Part shown: positions 47,440-60,500 of the stretch, one piece after another
Position numbering within the stretch: position 1 is the first letter of the stretch
How the letters are laid out: the number at the start of each line of letters is the position of its first letter
From: Alitta virens
Taxonomy: Eukaryota > Annelida > Polychaeta > Phyllodocida > Nereididae
Length of the DNA stretch: 64,000 bases
Assembly: GCA_932294295.1 (NCBI GenBank)
Contig: OW028576.1
Span: forward strand, 23,195,227 to 23,259,226
Direction: 5' to 3'
Made by a program: the position numbers and the translations under genes
The notes under the pieces: model-generated
The model's database searches: none
What the model was told of the DNA's origin: nothing
The model's input: only the letters and a program-made list of their open reading frames with translations

Positions 47440-47940
47440 AGATTATCTCTATTAAAGCACATTCGAGGTAATTGCAGATAACAACCCACTCACCTATGTA
47501 TTATCTTCTGCTAAGGTTGATGCGACTGGGCATGGGTGGTTGGCAGATTTAGGCAACTTTGCTTTCAGCTTTAAATATAAACCAGGACCCAAGAACATAG
47601 ATGCTGATGCATTGTCCAGAATTGTGTGGAGTTAGAGCAGCAATAGCAGATCTTACTTAGGTAGACACAACTGTAAATTCACCTGTATGCATGCAGCAAA
47701 ATGTTGGCTTTCCCAGTGATGGTGTCAGTGCTACTTCAGCTGCTGAGTGGCGAAAAATGCAAGCTGCAGATGGTTCATTACTTCTTGTAATAAAGGTGCT
47801 TCAGGGCCAGGAGTTTCCAAGCGATGCTCCAGGTGGTGCTAAATGTCTCATGAGAGTATGGATCTCTTTTTGGATAATGGGGTACTTTGTCACAAGCGGA
47901 TTGTGAATGGTGAGAGTAGTATGTTTTAATTAGGCATAGG
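47440..47940 (+). pseudogene. Ty3/gypsy pol fragment (RNase H end)
   Basis: Frames read NPLTYVLSSAKVDATGHGW, then LADLGNFAFSFKYKPGPKNI and DADALSR, the end of the gypsy RNase H domain. SAAEWRKMQAADGSL and a LDNGVLCHKR-like piece (about 47,870-47,905) follow, as in the linker before integrase. Several shifts. It may belong to the same insertion as 44,985-45,640. Confidence 0.75.
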
Positions 47941-48610
47941 TGAGTTAGACTGTCCAGGTTCATTCACGATGCAGTGCAAACATTTCATCAAAGACATCCA
48001 AGGTCACGGAAGGTCAAAAAGGTAAAAAATTACAGGTTCACTTAACCCCTGTCACTCACAAAATTGAATCCACAGTGGGACTACAAGGGTGAAACTTTTA
48101 CCCCTTTCTTTTAAACAATTAATCATCCCTTAAATGATGTTTATTACAACTGATTGGAAATTGAACTTAGGGGGCTATGTTATTATCTTGTCTAAGTGTG
48201 CTATCATTTTTTAGTTAATATAGTAGTGTGCATATATATCAACTATGAGGTTTACTAAAAGGTTTGACCAAATCTCTCTCATTTACTGTTATTTTCATAT
48301 CAAAGAAGCAAAACCCCTTCTTGAGAAATTGATACCATGTGACATAGCCCCCCTAGGAAGGAAGGGTGAAGATCTCTAGATAGCTGAGGGATCTACAGTG
48401 AAACCTTTCACTTAAGAATATCCAATATATAAATCACCTCAATATTAAGACCCCTTTGCAAAACTATAAACATAATGTAAAAATATCCCAAAATTAAGAC
48501 AACCATGATAATAAGTCCACTTCAAACCATTTCATTAATTACCTAGAGTGAAAACATAACTGGGGTTCCACTGTAGTTAAAATATGTGCCAGCTGCAGTG
48601 ACCTGCATTC

Positions 48611-50800
48611 TTAAGCCCCATTCCCACATAGCCGGATTTCTCATTGTGAACCCGTAGAGTGACGTAACGGTTATGTTACTGCATTTTTCGCCGGGTTGGC
48701 GACGGATTCTGGCGGCAAAAAGGGTTCTACGGGTGACTCGGTGGGTTCTACAGGTGACTCGGTGGGTTCTACGGGTGACTTGGCGGATTCTACGGGTGAC
48801 TCGGCGGGTTCTACGGGTGACTCGGCGGGTCCTAGGAGTAAGCCGATGGGTAGTAGGAGTAATCCGCCGAGTAATCCGGCGACTTCCATGGGTAACCCGC
48901 CGGCTTTTTGCTACCAGCGTCAGCGTAGGCAGGGAGGGGGTTTGTATATACTTTAAAAGGCTGCTGCTCCTCTAATACTAGTCTAATTTTCGTCACATAA
49001 GAATGGATTGTAGTATAGTTCATACTGATTCTAAACGTGTTTTCGGATCAAAAATAGACCAAATATTAAGCGAGATATTCTATATTATATAATAAGCATA
49101 TAAATCTATCTGTCTCTCTGAACTATCTATCTACATATCTACATATCTACATATCTACATATCTACATATCCATATCTATCTATCTATCTACATATCTAT
49201 GTATCTAACTATCTACATTAAAGAACAGCGATTAATGTTGGGGGCGTTAAACTATTATATAAATTCTAAACATTTCCCTGAACAATTCAGTGTTTATTTG
49301 ACGAAAATCTGACTAATATTAGGGGAGCAGCAGCCTTTTAAATAGTATATACAACCCCCAGCAGTATATTTTTATATAAGAAGAATATGAAGAATAAGAA
49401 TAAGAATAAACTATCATTTATCTATCTATCTGCATATTCTTTCGATAATTTTGCAAAGTGTATCACCTTCTTTATACTGCCATTCATTTATAATATATAT
49501 ATATAGCTTTTATTGACACTTTTTCATATCAGAAAATATACATATGTCACATATCTACTCACTACGTCTATCTAAAACTACATCTACAGAATTATGATAT
49601 ACAAGTTCTCATTATTTTATACATAATATACAGCTTAACGTTCAAGGTCCTAGTTGCCACAATTTGATGTTTTCTGGACATAATTAAGGCGAAATAATGT
49701 ATATAAGTACATCAAAGATAGCAAATAAAATCCCAGATCAAATCACAAATACTAATTACAATATCAATATTAGATTTAAATTTTACAAATAGTGAATGAC
49801 AATCAAGACAATGTCATATTACTGTGTCATCTTTGAACAAACCATGAAATGACAGGTCAAAGAACCCCAATTTAGGCAATTAGGCAATTGACACATGTAT
49901 TGAGCATTTGCTGTATTCACTACACCCATTCTTTGTATCATTCAAAATGCTAATAGCAATTACTGTGTTATATTTGAACAATCCATGAAATGACAGGTCA
50001 AATAACCCCAATTTAGGCAATTAGGCAATTGACACATGTATTGAGCATTTGCTGTATTCTTTGTATCATTCAAAATGCTAATAGCAATTGACATAACAGT
50101 CATGGCAGTTGGCAGAATGAGTAGAAATTAATTGCAATAAAGCTCATCCAAACAATGTATATATCATGGTCAAAAATATTGACCACACCATTCAAGTCAT
50201 GTCCATACACAGAGCACCTTGCCGCCGCCAGACTACCTGCCTTCTCAGACGAATATCTCGCTTAATATTTGGTCTATTTTCAATCTGAAAATCTGTGTGG
50301 AATAAGTAGGAACTCTACTATAATTCAATTTTATTTAACGAAAATCGAACTAATATTAGGGGAGCAGCAGCCTTTTAAAGTAGCGCTCAGCCCTACCTGC
50401 ATTGATATACTACGAAAATCGGACTAATATTAGAGGAGCAGCGGCCTTTTAAAGTATATACAAACCCCTACGCTGATGATGCATGTACAAAAAAAAGGTA
50501 GAACTCGACGAGTTACCCTTCGAGTCACTCCTGGTACCCGCCGGGTTACTCCTTGCACCCCTGAACAACCCGCCGGGTGTTTTACGAGTGAAATTAGCAA
50601 CAATTAATTTTTGAAAATCCGTGAGAATCCGATGAGTGTGCCATGCAGCGCAGCATACTCGGCTACCGGCTCCAAATCTCCCGGATTGGCATCGAGTCCC
50701 AGGAGTTACCCGCCGGGTATCGCCCGAGAGCGAGGAGTAGTCGTCGAGTTTAGTACGGATTGGGCCTGAGAAGCGTGTTACATAATACTACGAGTGTACA
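48611..50800. mobile_element. Large non-autonomous Harbinger-family composite
   Basis: TTA at 48611-48613 is followed by AGCCCCATTCCCACATAGCC, close to the TIR of the element at 30,591. CGGGTTCTACGGGTGACT-type tandem units follow (48,715-48,830). The far side at 50,700-50,800 reads in reverse GTAGTATTATGTAACACGCTT, as in the left end of copy 2, but lacks the outermost ~25 bp. The interior has nested copies, an ATCTACAT microsatellite (49,120-49,215) and a tandem duplication. Confidence 0.6.
49827..50095. repeat. Direct tandem duplication (~135 bp, 2 copies)
   Basis: Both copies contain CATGAAATGACAGGTCAAA, CCCCAATTTAGGCAATTAGG and ATTGACACATGTATTGAGCA, and differ by a few bases and a short indel. 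Confidence 0.85.
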
Positions 50801-53800
50801 TCAAACATAAAGGATAACATATAAGGAATTTTTGAGATTTAAGGCTAGTTTAAGAGTTCATGAACTGGAAGGTAAGTTTATTTGTCTCATTTACTGCTAT
50901 TTTCATGTTAAAACACAGCTAAATGGTTTACAATACATATACGAAAGAAGGAAGTTTTATATTACAGTATAGCTCAGTATATCCAAGATTTAAGAAATAA
51001 AACCCACTATTTGGTTCTGTGCATGCTTTCTAGTTCATGATTTATATTTTGAGAGGTGTGCAGTATTTAACCCATTCTCTTGAAAAATTAATATTAATTT
51101 TAATAAATCAGGTAGCATATATATTATAATTGATCAGAAGTTTAGCCTAGGGTTGATCAAATACCAAAGGGAATATTGTGGAACCTAATAATTAAGTTCA
51201 TATTTTAATTTGTATTCCCTGTGCACTATGCAAGATTCTAAAACTGAGCTTAAATCATGATATTAAGATCACTACTTCAGTGGTTCCAAGGGGTGGAGCC
51301 CCTCTGTGTATATCATATCATTATAAATAATATAGTGTCTTTCCTATGGTAAAGACCATTCTAACATTAGTATGAATTAAGCTATACAATTAAAATATTA
51401 AGAAACATCCGAGATTATCTTAAGCCCAGTAAAGATCCAGTACATATGTAACTTACCATTAAATAATGAACTTTGTCTATAATTGATTCCAGGTTAGATC
51501 TTGAAAGGGGTAAAACAAATACCGCAATAATCATATTAAAGTGCTTCAGGTCCTTGGTCATATTCAAAAACTCAAAATCCAATAAGATATCAGGAATTCA
51601 AAGATTTGTAAACCAACTACAACTGTATACAAACAAATATTTTTCACTGCGTTCAACTATGAGAAAGTATGAAAGGCACAGTGGTAATTATCAGGGTCTA
51701 TTAATATCTCAAGGACATGACCCTGTTATCACACAATAAACTTTCATATCATATAAAAATAACATTTCTACAGGTGACCCAAAACAGGTGAAAACGATGT
51801 CATACATTTTTGATATTCATGACAGTTTAAGGAACTAACCAATCACAGGTTGTGAAAAGCTTATGATGTTACTTTTAAAGAGGAAAAGTTTACATTCTTT
51901 ATTTCTGCTATGTTTGCATACATTTCTTGCATAATTTCCCAATGAAACCTTAAGAAAACCTGAACCAAGTCAGTTAGTATTGCATAAGCCTATCTGAAAC
52001 AATTAAAACTTATTCATAACAGATTAATATAGTAGTTAAACAGTGTGTTTGCCCTGAAAAAGGTAAAATTTCCTTTTTCTCATCAGTAACATTTCTAGAG
52101 GTGACCCAAAACAAGTGAAACTGATGTCATAAAGTTTGATATTCATGACAGTTTAAGGAATTAACTAATCACGTGTTGTGAAAAGCTTATGTTGTCACTG
52201 ATGAACCAATCACAGGTTGTGAAAAGTTATGATGTTACTGATAAAGAGGAAAAGTTTAAAAGACTATTTTACTAAGTATTGCAACAATAATGAAATAAAA
52301 GTGACAAACATGATAAATTTTCAATAAAACATCTCAAGTAACCAAAATGCAGCTGAGGTATAGTTTATGACGGATGCCCAGAACAAGAATCAAAATCCAG
52401 GAAGTCAAAAAAATAAAATAAAGGAGTACAATAAATGTGTGTACTTGGACACATTAATCTGGCTTTTTAATGCAATACCAATGTTTTGGGCCCATTTAAT
52501 GTGATTGCATGACTTAGTAGCTTGTTAATCCAACTTGTTAAAACATTTTAAGAGTTTGTTTCATATAAGACAGTGCTAAACACTTCACAAATAACTAAGC
52601 AAGAAAGGGCACATGTAAACAACTCACATAATTATGGTAAGTTAGGATGTTTTAAACAATAACATATACAAAATGTATGTTACATATTTATTTCATTAGA
52701 CATAGCTATTAACTTTAGACAGAAGTGCTACACATTATGATTCCATAATACTTTTTCTACATTGCTATACCATATTCATTAGAAATGTGAAATTAGAGGT
52801 ACCTCACACTCAGTGTCATTGCTGAGGTAAGTAAAATACCTCACCCTTGGACTCCCAAGTCTTATTATCTCATCATTATGTCTGCCTCTAACATCTTGTC
52901 ATAGACCTAGTAGCATTGACGCATAGACATTAAGCATGCACAAATAACGCTGGGCTATCAAAATATATGACATCACCTGTTATTAATACACCAGGCTTTC
53001 ATCAAACGATACAACACTGCTTTTTTATGCACAAAAAAACATTTCTAACATGTTCATCAATGATAATTATACTTTTTAGGTGTGACAGTCATTGGTAATA
53101 TCAACATTTTGACATGTAAGCTAGTAATTAATAATTTCTCAGTTAATACTCAAGAGAGTTGCTGAAATATTCACATAAAATTAACATATTTAACATATTA
53201 CTACTTGACAAGACTACAGGCCGGGAATATTCCCTCACATTTCTGTAGCCTAGACTCGTCTAAAAACAGAACATGCCTCCGGTGCCTCAGCCTGCACTGC
53301 GTGCATATTCCAGTAATCAAATGAGGTTTGTTGGCTGGCAGTCTGTCTGGAGGGATGAATCATACTGCTTGTAATGGATGCCTGGGACTAGTTACTGACA
53401 TGATTGTTTTATCTGCTTCTGCCTCAGTTGAACATGATTTCTTTTCCCTGCTGGTTTTCTTTGACATATAGATATCTGTCTGTTTTGCATGTCATTCATG
53501 CAATTCATACATTCTTTCATCTTTTAGAGAATAACCTAGTCCTAGCTTTTAGCAGATCTTTCTGTCTGACACCGCGCTATCACGTTGGCGAACGCCTGTG
53601 CTTGACACTGCTTTGTGAAACACTTGTCAGTTTGCCGCTGTCAAAACTCCGACATATCAAACAACATCACATTAGATATTGCATATACAATGATCTTTCA
53701 CCCTCCTAAACTCTCAAGCACATATTAAGACAAGTAAATGTTACTATACGGATGAAAAACTTTATAGAGACAACTCCTTTGCATGCAAAATGCCATTTAT

Positions 53801-54097
53801 CTGAAATAAACATCAATTGTAAATTTTTAATCTACCAAACCTCCCTACATTTCAAAGCATTAAGTATGGATATATTAAATAATTGCTCATGTGTGCAGCG
53901 TAGTGGCTTCCTTCAGCTTTCAAATGAGAATGGGGAGGCCCAATTACCTTTTAAGTATTATAGAATATTACATGTGGATTTGCATTGAGTTGCATTTATT
54001 TAGCAGAATTTTTTTGCCAAAATTGAGGAGTCACATTTTTTGTCAGGATGCAGTGGCCATATTGAATGAATAAGCTGACATTGAAGACCCAAGTGTC
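50801..54097. other. Intergenic; one duplicated segment, no gene
   Basis: No domain seen. A ~130-bp segment at 51,758-51,895 recurs at 52,086-52,263 (shared GATATTCATGACAGTTTAAGG and GGTTGTGAAAAGCTTATG). The second copy has its own internal duplication. Confidence 0.55.
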
Positions 54098-54314
54098 TGT
54101 AAGGTTCCCCAAGAAAGACAAAGCGTTGATATTCCAGTTTAAAGTTTATTTTGCCCTGCCCCGCCGCACAGCCTGCCTATCCTCTGCTTCTTCAGCTACT
54201 GACGCGGTCTGGGTGTATTCCCGCCAAGACCCCGTGATCACGTGGTCCGGGTCACCCAGTGCGCGTCAAAGTCAGTCACTGGCCTAGTAAGGTCAGTGAC
54301 CTGGGGTCATCACA
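54098..54314 (-). repeat. 3' LTR (217 bp)
   Basis: TG...CA ends on both strands. AATAAA polyadenylation signal (minus, at 54150-54145), a CACGTG E-box at 54239-54244, and an AGGTCA-G-TGACCT palindrome at 54290-54302. Confidence 0.95.
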
Positions 54315-54327
54315 TTACCCCCTTCTT
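54315..54327 (-). other. Polypurine tract
   Basis: Minus-strand AAGAAGGGGGTAA directly before the 3' LTR, the expected primer site for plus-strand DNA synthesis. Confidence 0.75.
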
Positions 54328-54987
54328 ACTGGGAATATGTCCCCATATTCAAACTAATACACTCAGTAGGCTGTGCGACGACGATCAGGACCACACAAAA
54401 TCAACGAGATTCATCAAACATCACAAAAATCACAATCTTTACATACAATCAATCAATAACCATCGCCCTGCGGCGTGACACTAGGAAGCTGTCACATCCG
54501 CCCCGGGGGCTGGCTCTTTCCCCAGCCATCATCCACGTGGTTGACTCCCTGGCACCGCTGCAAACATAACATTCAACACATAACAATACACATAGAGTCC
54601 ATCATTTTTATCCGAGTCCATCTTTGCCTTGGACAGAGGCCAGTATCCATTTCTGGATTCTGCAAGGTCTTTTTATCAGCTGCTCGTAATTTCCGAGTGA
54701 GGACATTCTTATAATTAGCCGTGACACAATTTTCCAATTATCACAGTTTCTAACTTTGGCCATTATAAAAGTCACTGTCCCACTCGTTACCATCATTGTC
54801 TCCTGACTCTCCGCAGGGCGTTGGTCCGCCCCTGCACGATGTGTTGATGTCCAGCGTTCACGTTGTGCCTAGGTGTCATTTCGTGTTGATGTCCAGCGTT
54901 CAAGTCCAGTCCGTATCCAGGCTTCGTTGAGTGGGGGGCGTGGTCCAGGTCGTCGTCGTGTGTTCATTCCTCTGCAAGACCTTGCGT

Positions 54988-56385
54988 TCAAGGCCTTGCA
55001 GATGAGGATCCAGCAGCCCTGGCTTCCTCCATCCACCGGATGTCCTGGTACTGGGCCCTGGTCACCATGTCCTCGGCTGCTGCTGGTGTTGGCGTCTTGG
55101 TGGCTGCTGGTGTTGGCGTCTTGGTGGCTGCTGCTGCTGGTGTCCTGGTGGCTGCTGCTGGGTGAGGCCGCTTTGGCGTTGTCTGGCGACTTCGGGGCGT
55201 CACGCTCGAAGTCGCTTCGACGCGGCCCAGCTGCACCACCCTGGTGCTTGGAGATGCTGTCTCCTGGGATGTAGGCAGCTTGCTGACCAGGGTCCTCGTC
55301 TCTGGCGTCGCCGGCAGGGATCCGTCCGAGTTCGGTCCCTGGATTGTTGTCAGCTTTGTGGCCGCTGTCAGTTCCTCCGCCCGTGCACGGGTGTATCCAT
55401 GGGACCGCTCCAGGTGGCGCCTGAAGTTAGTTCTCCGGTCTGAGGGCAACGCTGCGGGGCACACGGGGCACTGGTAGCCTACGTAGGCTGCGGCGTGGGC
55501 CACGCTCACGTGGCGAGTGAGAGACTTCCTGTCTCTCACGCGCTTTCCGCACGTGGCGCACATATAGTTCAAGCCCTCTACGCCCTGTGGCGCCGCCGGT
55601 AAGACGACTCTCGGCGTGGTCTCTGGGGTCGTGGTCTCTGGGTCCGAGACGTCACTCTCTGTCCCCCCATCGTCCGTCGTCCCTTCGCTTTCCATTTCCT
55701 CCAGCCTCCCTTTGTGCGGCCATTCCTCGGTCCTGGCTGGAGTGGTCATCACGTCCTCCATGGCAGACTCCGTAAGCGGAGCTGCCTGGTGTTCTTTTGT
55801 AGGCGACTTGGTAGCCCTGGTGTGGGAGACCTCGCCCTCTGCGCTGGGCCTGGCCACCCGCTCCCTGGCGTACCAAGGTCGCCTCTTCAGATTTTCCATC
55901 ACTTCCTCCTGGGTGGTCGCTACACCCAGGTCTCCAATGATCCATCCACTCAAGATGGGCATATCCTCTCTCCGTGGACGGAGACGAAGATACCTCCGCA
56001 TCCTGGCCGTTTCTGGCAGCTCTGCTGCCCCGTAGCGCTCCACTGCTGGGTCCTCCAGCTCGTACTCCTTTCTGGACATGTAGGCCCACATGTCCAGGTG
56101 CAGGAGACCTAATCGCTGCGGGCTCCAATAGTCCGGGGCCAGGGAGACGGGAAGCTCTGCCGTTGGTGACAAGCCGCAAACGGCTGCCACCTCGGCGTCA
56201 CTGGCTGAGACCTCCAACTCGGCTCCAATGTCGAGGCCCGCTGCCTCCATTGCGGCCAACACCATGTCTGTCTGGGCCGATGTCAGCTGGGGTCCCTCGT
56301 CCTCCACTACGCTGTCCAGGGGCACTGCTGGCATAGCAGTAGCCTCCTTAATGTTCGTATCTGCAGAAGACATCCTTATATTCAC
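54988..56385 (-). CDS. Extra gypsy ORF with two C2H2 zinc fingers (465 aa)
   Basis: Complete frame between pol and the 3' LTR. The N-terminal half is acidic and otherwise unrecognised. At about residues 275-330 two C2H2 fingers follow each other: CATCGKRVRDRKSLTRH with VSVAH, and CPVCPAALPSDRR with HLERSH. The C-terminus is Thr/Pro/Ala-rich with tandem AATKTPTP units. There is no signal peptide or TM helix, so it is not an env. It may bind nucleic acid and act in expression or targeting of the element, by inference only. Intact over 1.4 kb, which suggests selection or youth. Confidence 0.8.
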   Translation of the reverse strand: MNIRMSSADTNIKEATAMPAVPLDSVVEDEGPQLTSAQTDMVLAAMEAAGLDIGAELEVSASDAEVAAVCGLSPTAELPVSLAPDYWSPQRLGLLHLDMWAYMSRKEYELEDPAVERYGAAELPETARMRRYLRLRPRREDMPILSGWIIGDLGVATTQEEVMENLKRRPWYARERVARPSAEGEVSHTRATKSPTKEHQAAPLTESAMEDVMTTPARTEEWPHKGRLEEMESEGTTDDGGTESDVSDPETTTPETTPRVVLPAAPQGVEGLNYMCATCGKRVRDRKSLTRHVSVAHAAAYVGYQCPVCPAALPSDRRTNFRRHLERSHGYTRARAEELTAATKLTTIQGPNSDGSLPATPETRTLVSKLPTSQETASPSTRVVQLGRVEATSSVTPRSRQTTPKRPHPAAATRTPAAAATKTPTPAATKTPTPAAAEDMVTRAQYQDIRWMEEARAAGSSSARP

Positions 56386-57579
56386 GAAGTTGCTCTGGTT
56401 ATATTCTCAAAATTCTGGTTGGCTTGTTGTCTCCTCTCTGCTGGTTTCAGAAGGTGTGAGACAGGGCGCCCCACGCTCTCCAGCTTTTTGCCGCACTTTC
56501 TGAGTCATGTGACAGGTCATGTGACAGGTCATGTGACAGGTCAGGTGACCAGAATCACAGGTCATGTGACCCTAATCACTTTGTTGACCAGTTGACCCTT
56601 CCTCCCCCCCCCCTCATAAAATTTCTTAATTGAGGACTGCACCGAAAATGACAAAATTAATACAAAGGGGTGCCTGTTCGTGTTTCGAACTTGGTGACCT
56701 TTTCCCCCAGTGGAAATTTTCCATGAATGCAGGTCACTGGAATCAGTGAATGCAGGTCACTAGAATCAGTGACACAGTTTCACAAGACACAGAAAGTGAG
56801 AATTTTGTAGTTGCTAAATATATAATTCAGCAACTCCTATCAGCCAAATAAAACAAACCATCAGGAACGTTTCACGTTCCGTGATGACAAATAGCCAATC
56901 CCTTATCATTAAATGACAATACCACGAGAAAATAACTATTTGTCCTTGTAACCATAATCCAGCAAACTATATCCCTTTGCTGACCTTTTCAGATTACCCA
57001 ACTTGCTATATAAAGTTTATCATGGTACTTTAAACATTTCCATAACCACCACAGCCCTTAATTCTTGCTAATTAAGTTATTTTGCTGATATTTCCAGTGT
57101 TATGAGGCATTTTAACCATTCTCATTACCTAATTTCGTGTTTTGCCCCTGCTTTTAACCAGCAGTGCCCAAATTCTACCTTTGCAGTATTCCTCCCTCTT
57201 TTATGCAAAAAGGGCTGCACCTGTAGTGACCATTTGGGTGGCACGTCTAAAAACCCACTCTGCAGGACACGACCACGTGTTCCGCCCACGAGAATCAGGT
57301 ACACGAAATGTCCAGTCACTAGAAAGTGACTGCAGCGACGCGCCGCTTTAGTATGTCGACATTTACCACTTGTTTGAGAGAATCTTTAATAAAAATAAAT
57401 AAAAAAATCATTTGCATGGGGAAGACTACGTAAAATCAAACTATATATTGTCTAAATGAAGCTACAACCGGTATTTATTGTATAAACATGTGATATCACT
57501 AGACTCTCAAAAACAAAGTGCCAGAAGTCAAGCAATAAGTGCTATTTCCCTCTGATATGCAGCAACCAAAATCTTAAAT
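56386..57579. other. Gypsy spacer between pol and the zinc-finger ORF
   Basis: 1.2 kb without a supported ORF. Contains an AGGTCATGTGAC array at 56,502-56,572. The zinc-finger ORF may need its own promoter or a spliced RNA. Confidence 0.5.
56502..56572. repeat. AGGTCATGTGAC 12-bp array
   Basis: Four to five near-perfect 12-bp units, each with the nuclear-receptor half site AGGTCA and a CATGTG E-box. Lies about 115 bp upstream of the zinc-finger ORF start (minus strand). Confidence 0.8.
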
Positions 57580-60500
57580 TCACTGGTTGCCTACATTGTG
57601 GCCTAACCTATCAGGTGGCTTCCTCAGCCTACCTGGTAGAAATGGAGCCGCTTCCGGATCCAATTCCCGAGAAGGAGCTGAGGTCAGCTCCAAATCCGGA
57701 AAAGGAGCTGAGGACAGCTCCAAGTCCAGAAAAGGAGCTGTATCCAGATTCGAACGCGAATCTGCCACTCTTCTCGTATCCAGGGGATCGCGTGTTTGCA
57801 AGCCGCGCCCCCTGTGTTCTCCTGTCCCCGCAGCTCCGCCCCGCTCTGGCCGCCCAGACCAAGGCTGCGCTGCGTCACCACTCAATTCTCCGGGCAAGGG
57901 CGGATCCCGCCCCTCGTCTAGGGGGGTCGCACTCGCTCCGTCCTCATACAATGATGGGTCCAAATACGGATCGTCTGATGGGATGTCAGGGATCCGAATC
58001 ATGTCATCTGGAGTCACCTCAGCTAAGTACTTCTTGAGCTGATTAATGTGGACTATGTGTCTCTTTCCAGAGGCTGGGGCCTCTATCTCGTAGTTGACTT
58101 CTCCCATCTTCCTCGTCACTTTGTAAGGTCCCAGAAACTTCAGAGCCAGCTTCTGTTTAGCCAGTGGCGGATAAAACAATAAAACCCAGTCTCCAATATG
58201 GAATGACTGCTCCATTGCCAGCCTATTGTAATGCTTCGCCTGCTTCTGGGCCGCTTTCCTCATCTGGGTTCTGCACTTTTCGAAGGATTCTTCCATGGCT
58301 TCACGTATCCACTCCACATATTCCACTGGACAGTGGTGCTTATGTTGGAGTGCGTGACCATACATCAAATCTACAGGGAGCATCGCTTCTCTGCCCAACA
58401 TCATTCGATTTGGCGTGATATCTGTGGATCTATGGGGCGTAGCCCGATAGGCACACATCACGTAAGGAAGCATGTCATCCCAGTCATCTCTCCTTTCGTT
58501 CACCAACTTCGATAGCATATCACCCAATGACCTATTGAAGCGTTCCACCAACCCATCGCTTTGGGGATGATAAGCCGTGGTCCTGGTCTTATTAATCCCC
58601 AACATTTTGCACATTTCTTGGAATAATTTCGATTCGAAATTAGTCCCTTGGTCACTATGCAAGTGATAGGGAGCTCCAAATCGCAAAATCACATTGGTCA
58701 CCAAGCAATCAGCCACCGTGTAAGCCTCTTGATTAGGAAGAGCAAAGGCTTCTGTCCACTTAGTAAAGTAGTCGGCGACGACTACTATATACTTGTTATT
58801 GGACTTTGTGACAGGCAATGGTCCCATTATGTCAATGGCCATCCTATCCATCGGCATTCCTACTGGCACCTGATGCAGGGGAGCCTTTTTCAGGCCGCCC
58901 TGTTTCCGCTTCTGACAGACATCGCACCAACCTATCCAACGTATCACATCCTCCTTGTAGCCAGGCCAATAGAACCTCCGTCTCAACTTGGATATGAGGC
59001 TGTTGATCCCCATATGGCCACCAAGACGAGACGTATGAAGCTGGTTGAAGATGCTGCGTCTGATGTTTGCTGGGGCCACCATTTGCGTCACCAATTCACC
59101 AGTAGGCAGCTTATGGCTTCGATACACGATGCCTCGCTGCAATTTCAAACAATAAAACTGGGCCCATATATTTCGCACCTGGGCCGAGTGCGTGACAATA
59201 GCGTGATACGGCGGTCGCTGTCCAGCATCTAACCACTTCTTGGCGGTAGCTAGGGCCATATCCTGGCCCTGAGCACACCGTATTTCCTCCAAGGTGAAAG
59301 ACTCTATCCAATTTGGATCCAGAGATCTCTCACTGCCGTCTCCAGCTGTTTCTCCAGCTGCTTCCGCCATATACACTCGCACCTGGGGTCCTTCAGCCTC
59401 TCCTGGGCTGATTCCAGTCGCCACTTGAGGCTGTCCACACGTAATCGTGCGGAAGCCTCGTACCTGGTTCCACTGCGTGATGGAAGCCACAAGGTCAACA
59501 TTCTCCCCATGACCTTGGTCAGGACATTCCTGGCGCTTACAGGCCCTCACGGGGATACGTGAGCAGCCATCTGCGTTCGCATGCTTCTTGCCTTCTCTGT
59601 ATTCGATTACAAAATTGTATTCAGTCAGAGAAGCTATCCATCTCGCCAACATTCCTTCCGCATCCTTAAAGTTCTGCAACCACACCAAAGCACGATGATC
59701 AGTGCGCAAACGCACTGAATCCTGTCCATACAAGTAGGGCCGAAATATTTTCGCCATTCTGACCACAGCTAACAATTCCTTGTACGTAGTGCAATAATGC
59801 TTTTGCGATGAAGACAAACACTGCGAGGCGTAGGCAACCACGCGCTCCTCACCCTCAATCATTTGCGACAATACACCTCCTATCGCAAGATCAGAGGCAT
59901 CCGTGTCCAGGATGACAGGGCACCCTTCACGTGGGAGCACCAATATTGGTGCAGTCGTGAGGGCCCTGATTAACCTTTTAAAAGCGTTTCTGCATGTCTC
60001 ATCCCACTTAAAGACGGCCTGGTGCGCTGTTAAAGCATGTAGTGGTGCTGCTAGTCCAGCAAAGTCACGCACGTACTTTCTATAGTACGATGCGAATCCT
60101 ACAAAGCAGCGCACCTCTTGTACTGTGGTTGGTTCTGGCCACTCTCGCACCGCCTTTATCTTTTTAGGATCTGGTTTCACACCCTCTCTACAAATCACAT
60201 GCCCTAGAAAGGAGACCTCACTTTTAAATAACTCGCATTTGCTAGCTTTTAATCTTAACCCAGCCTGGCTAATGCGTTTGAGTACAACTATCAGGTTACC
60301 TAGACACTTCTGGAATGTGGAGCCCTGTACCACTATATCATCCATGTAGCATAGACAAGTGGACAGGTCCAATCCTCCTAATACTAGCTCCATCAAACGT
60401 TCCAGTGTAGCTGGTCCATTTGTAACACCAAAGGGCATCACTGTGAAGTGAAAATGGCCTCTGGGAGCAGTGAATGCGGTTTTCTCTTTGTCTCTGTCAT

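Noticed and set aside
48671..48975. Repeated SPVEPTE and STGDS frames
   Set aside because: Tandem CGGGTTCTACGGGTGACT units of a MITE; the same type occurs at 16.3 kb inside clear TIRs.
49120..49215. Possible CRISPR-like array of regular repeats
   Set aside because: ATCTACAT/ATCT microsatellite without distinct spacers, in animal DNA.
55162..56503. Several plus-strand frames opposite the zinc-finger ORF, and a 175-aa minus frame
   Set aside because: Shadows in a GC-rich coding region; only the 465-aa minus frame has C2H2 motifs.
58648..59232. 194-aa plus-strand frame opposite integrase
   Set aside because: Antisense to a well-defined pol domain; no motif of its own.
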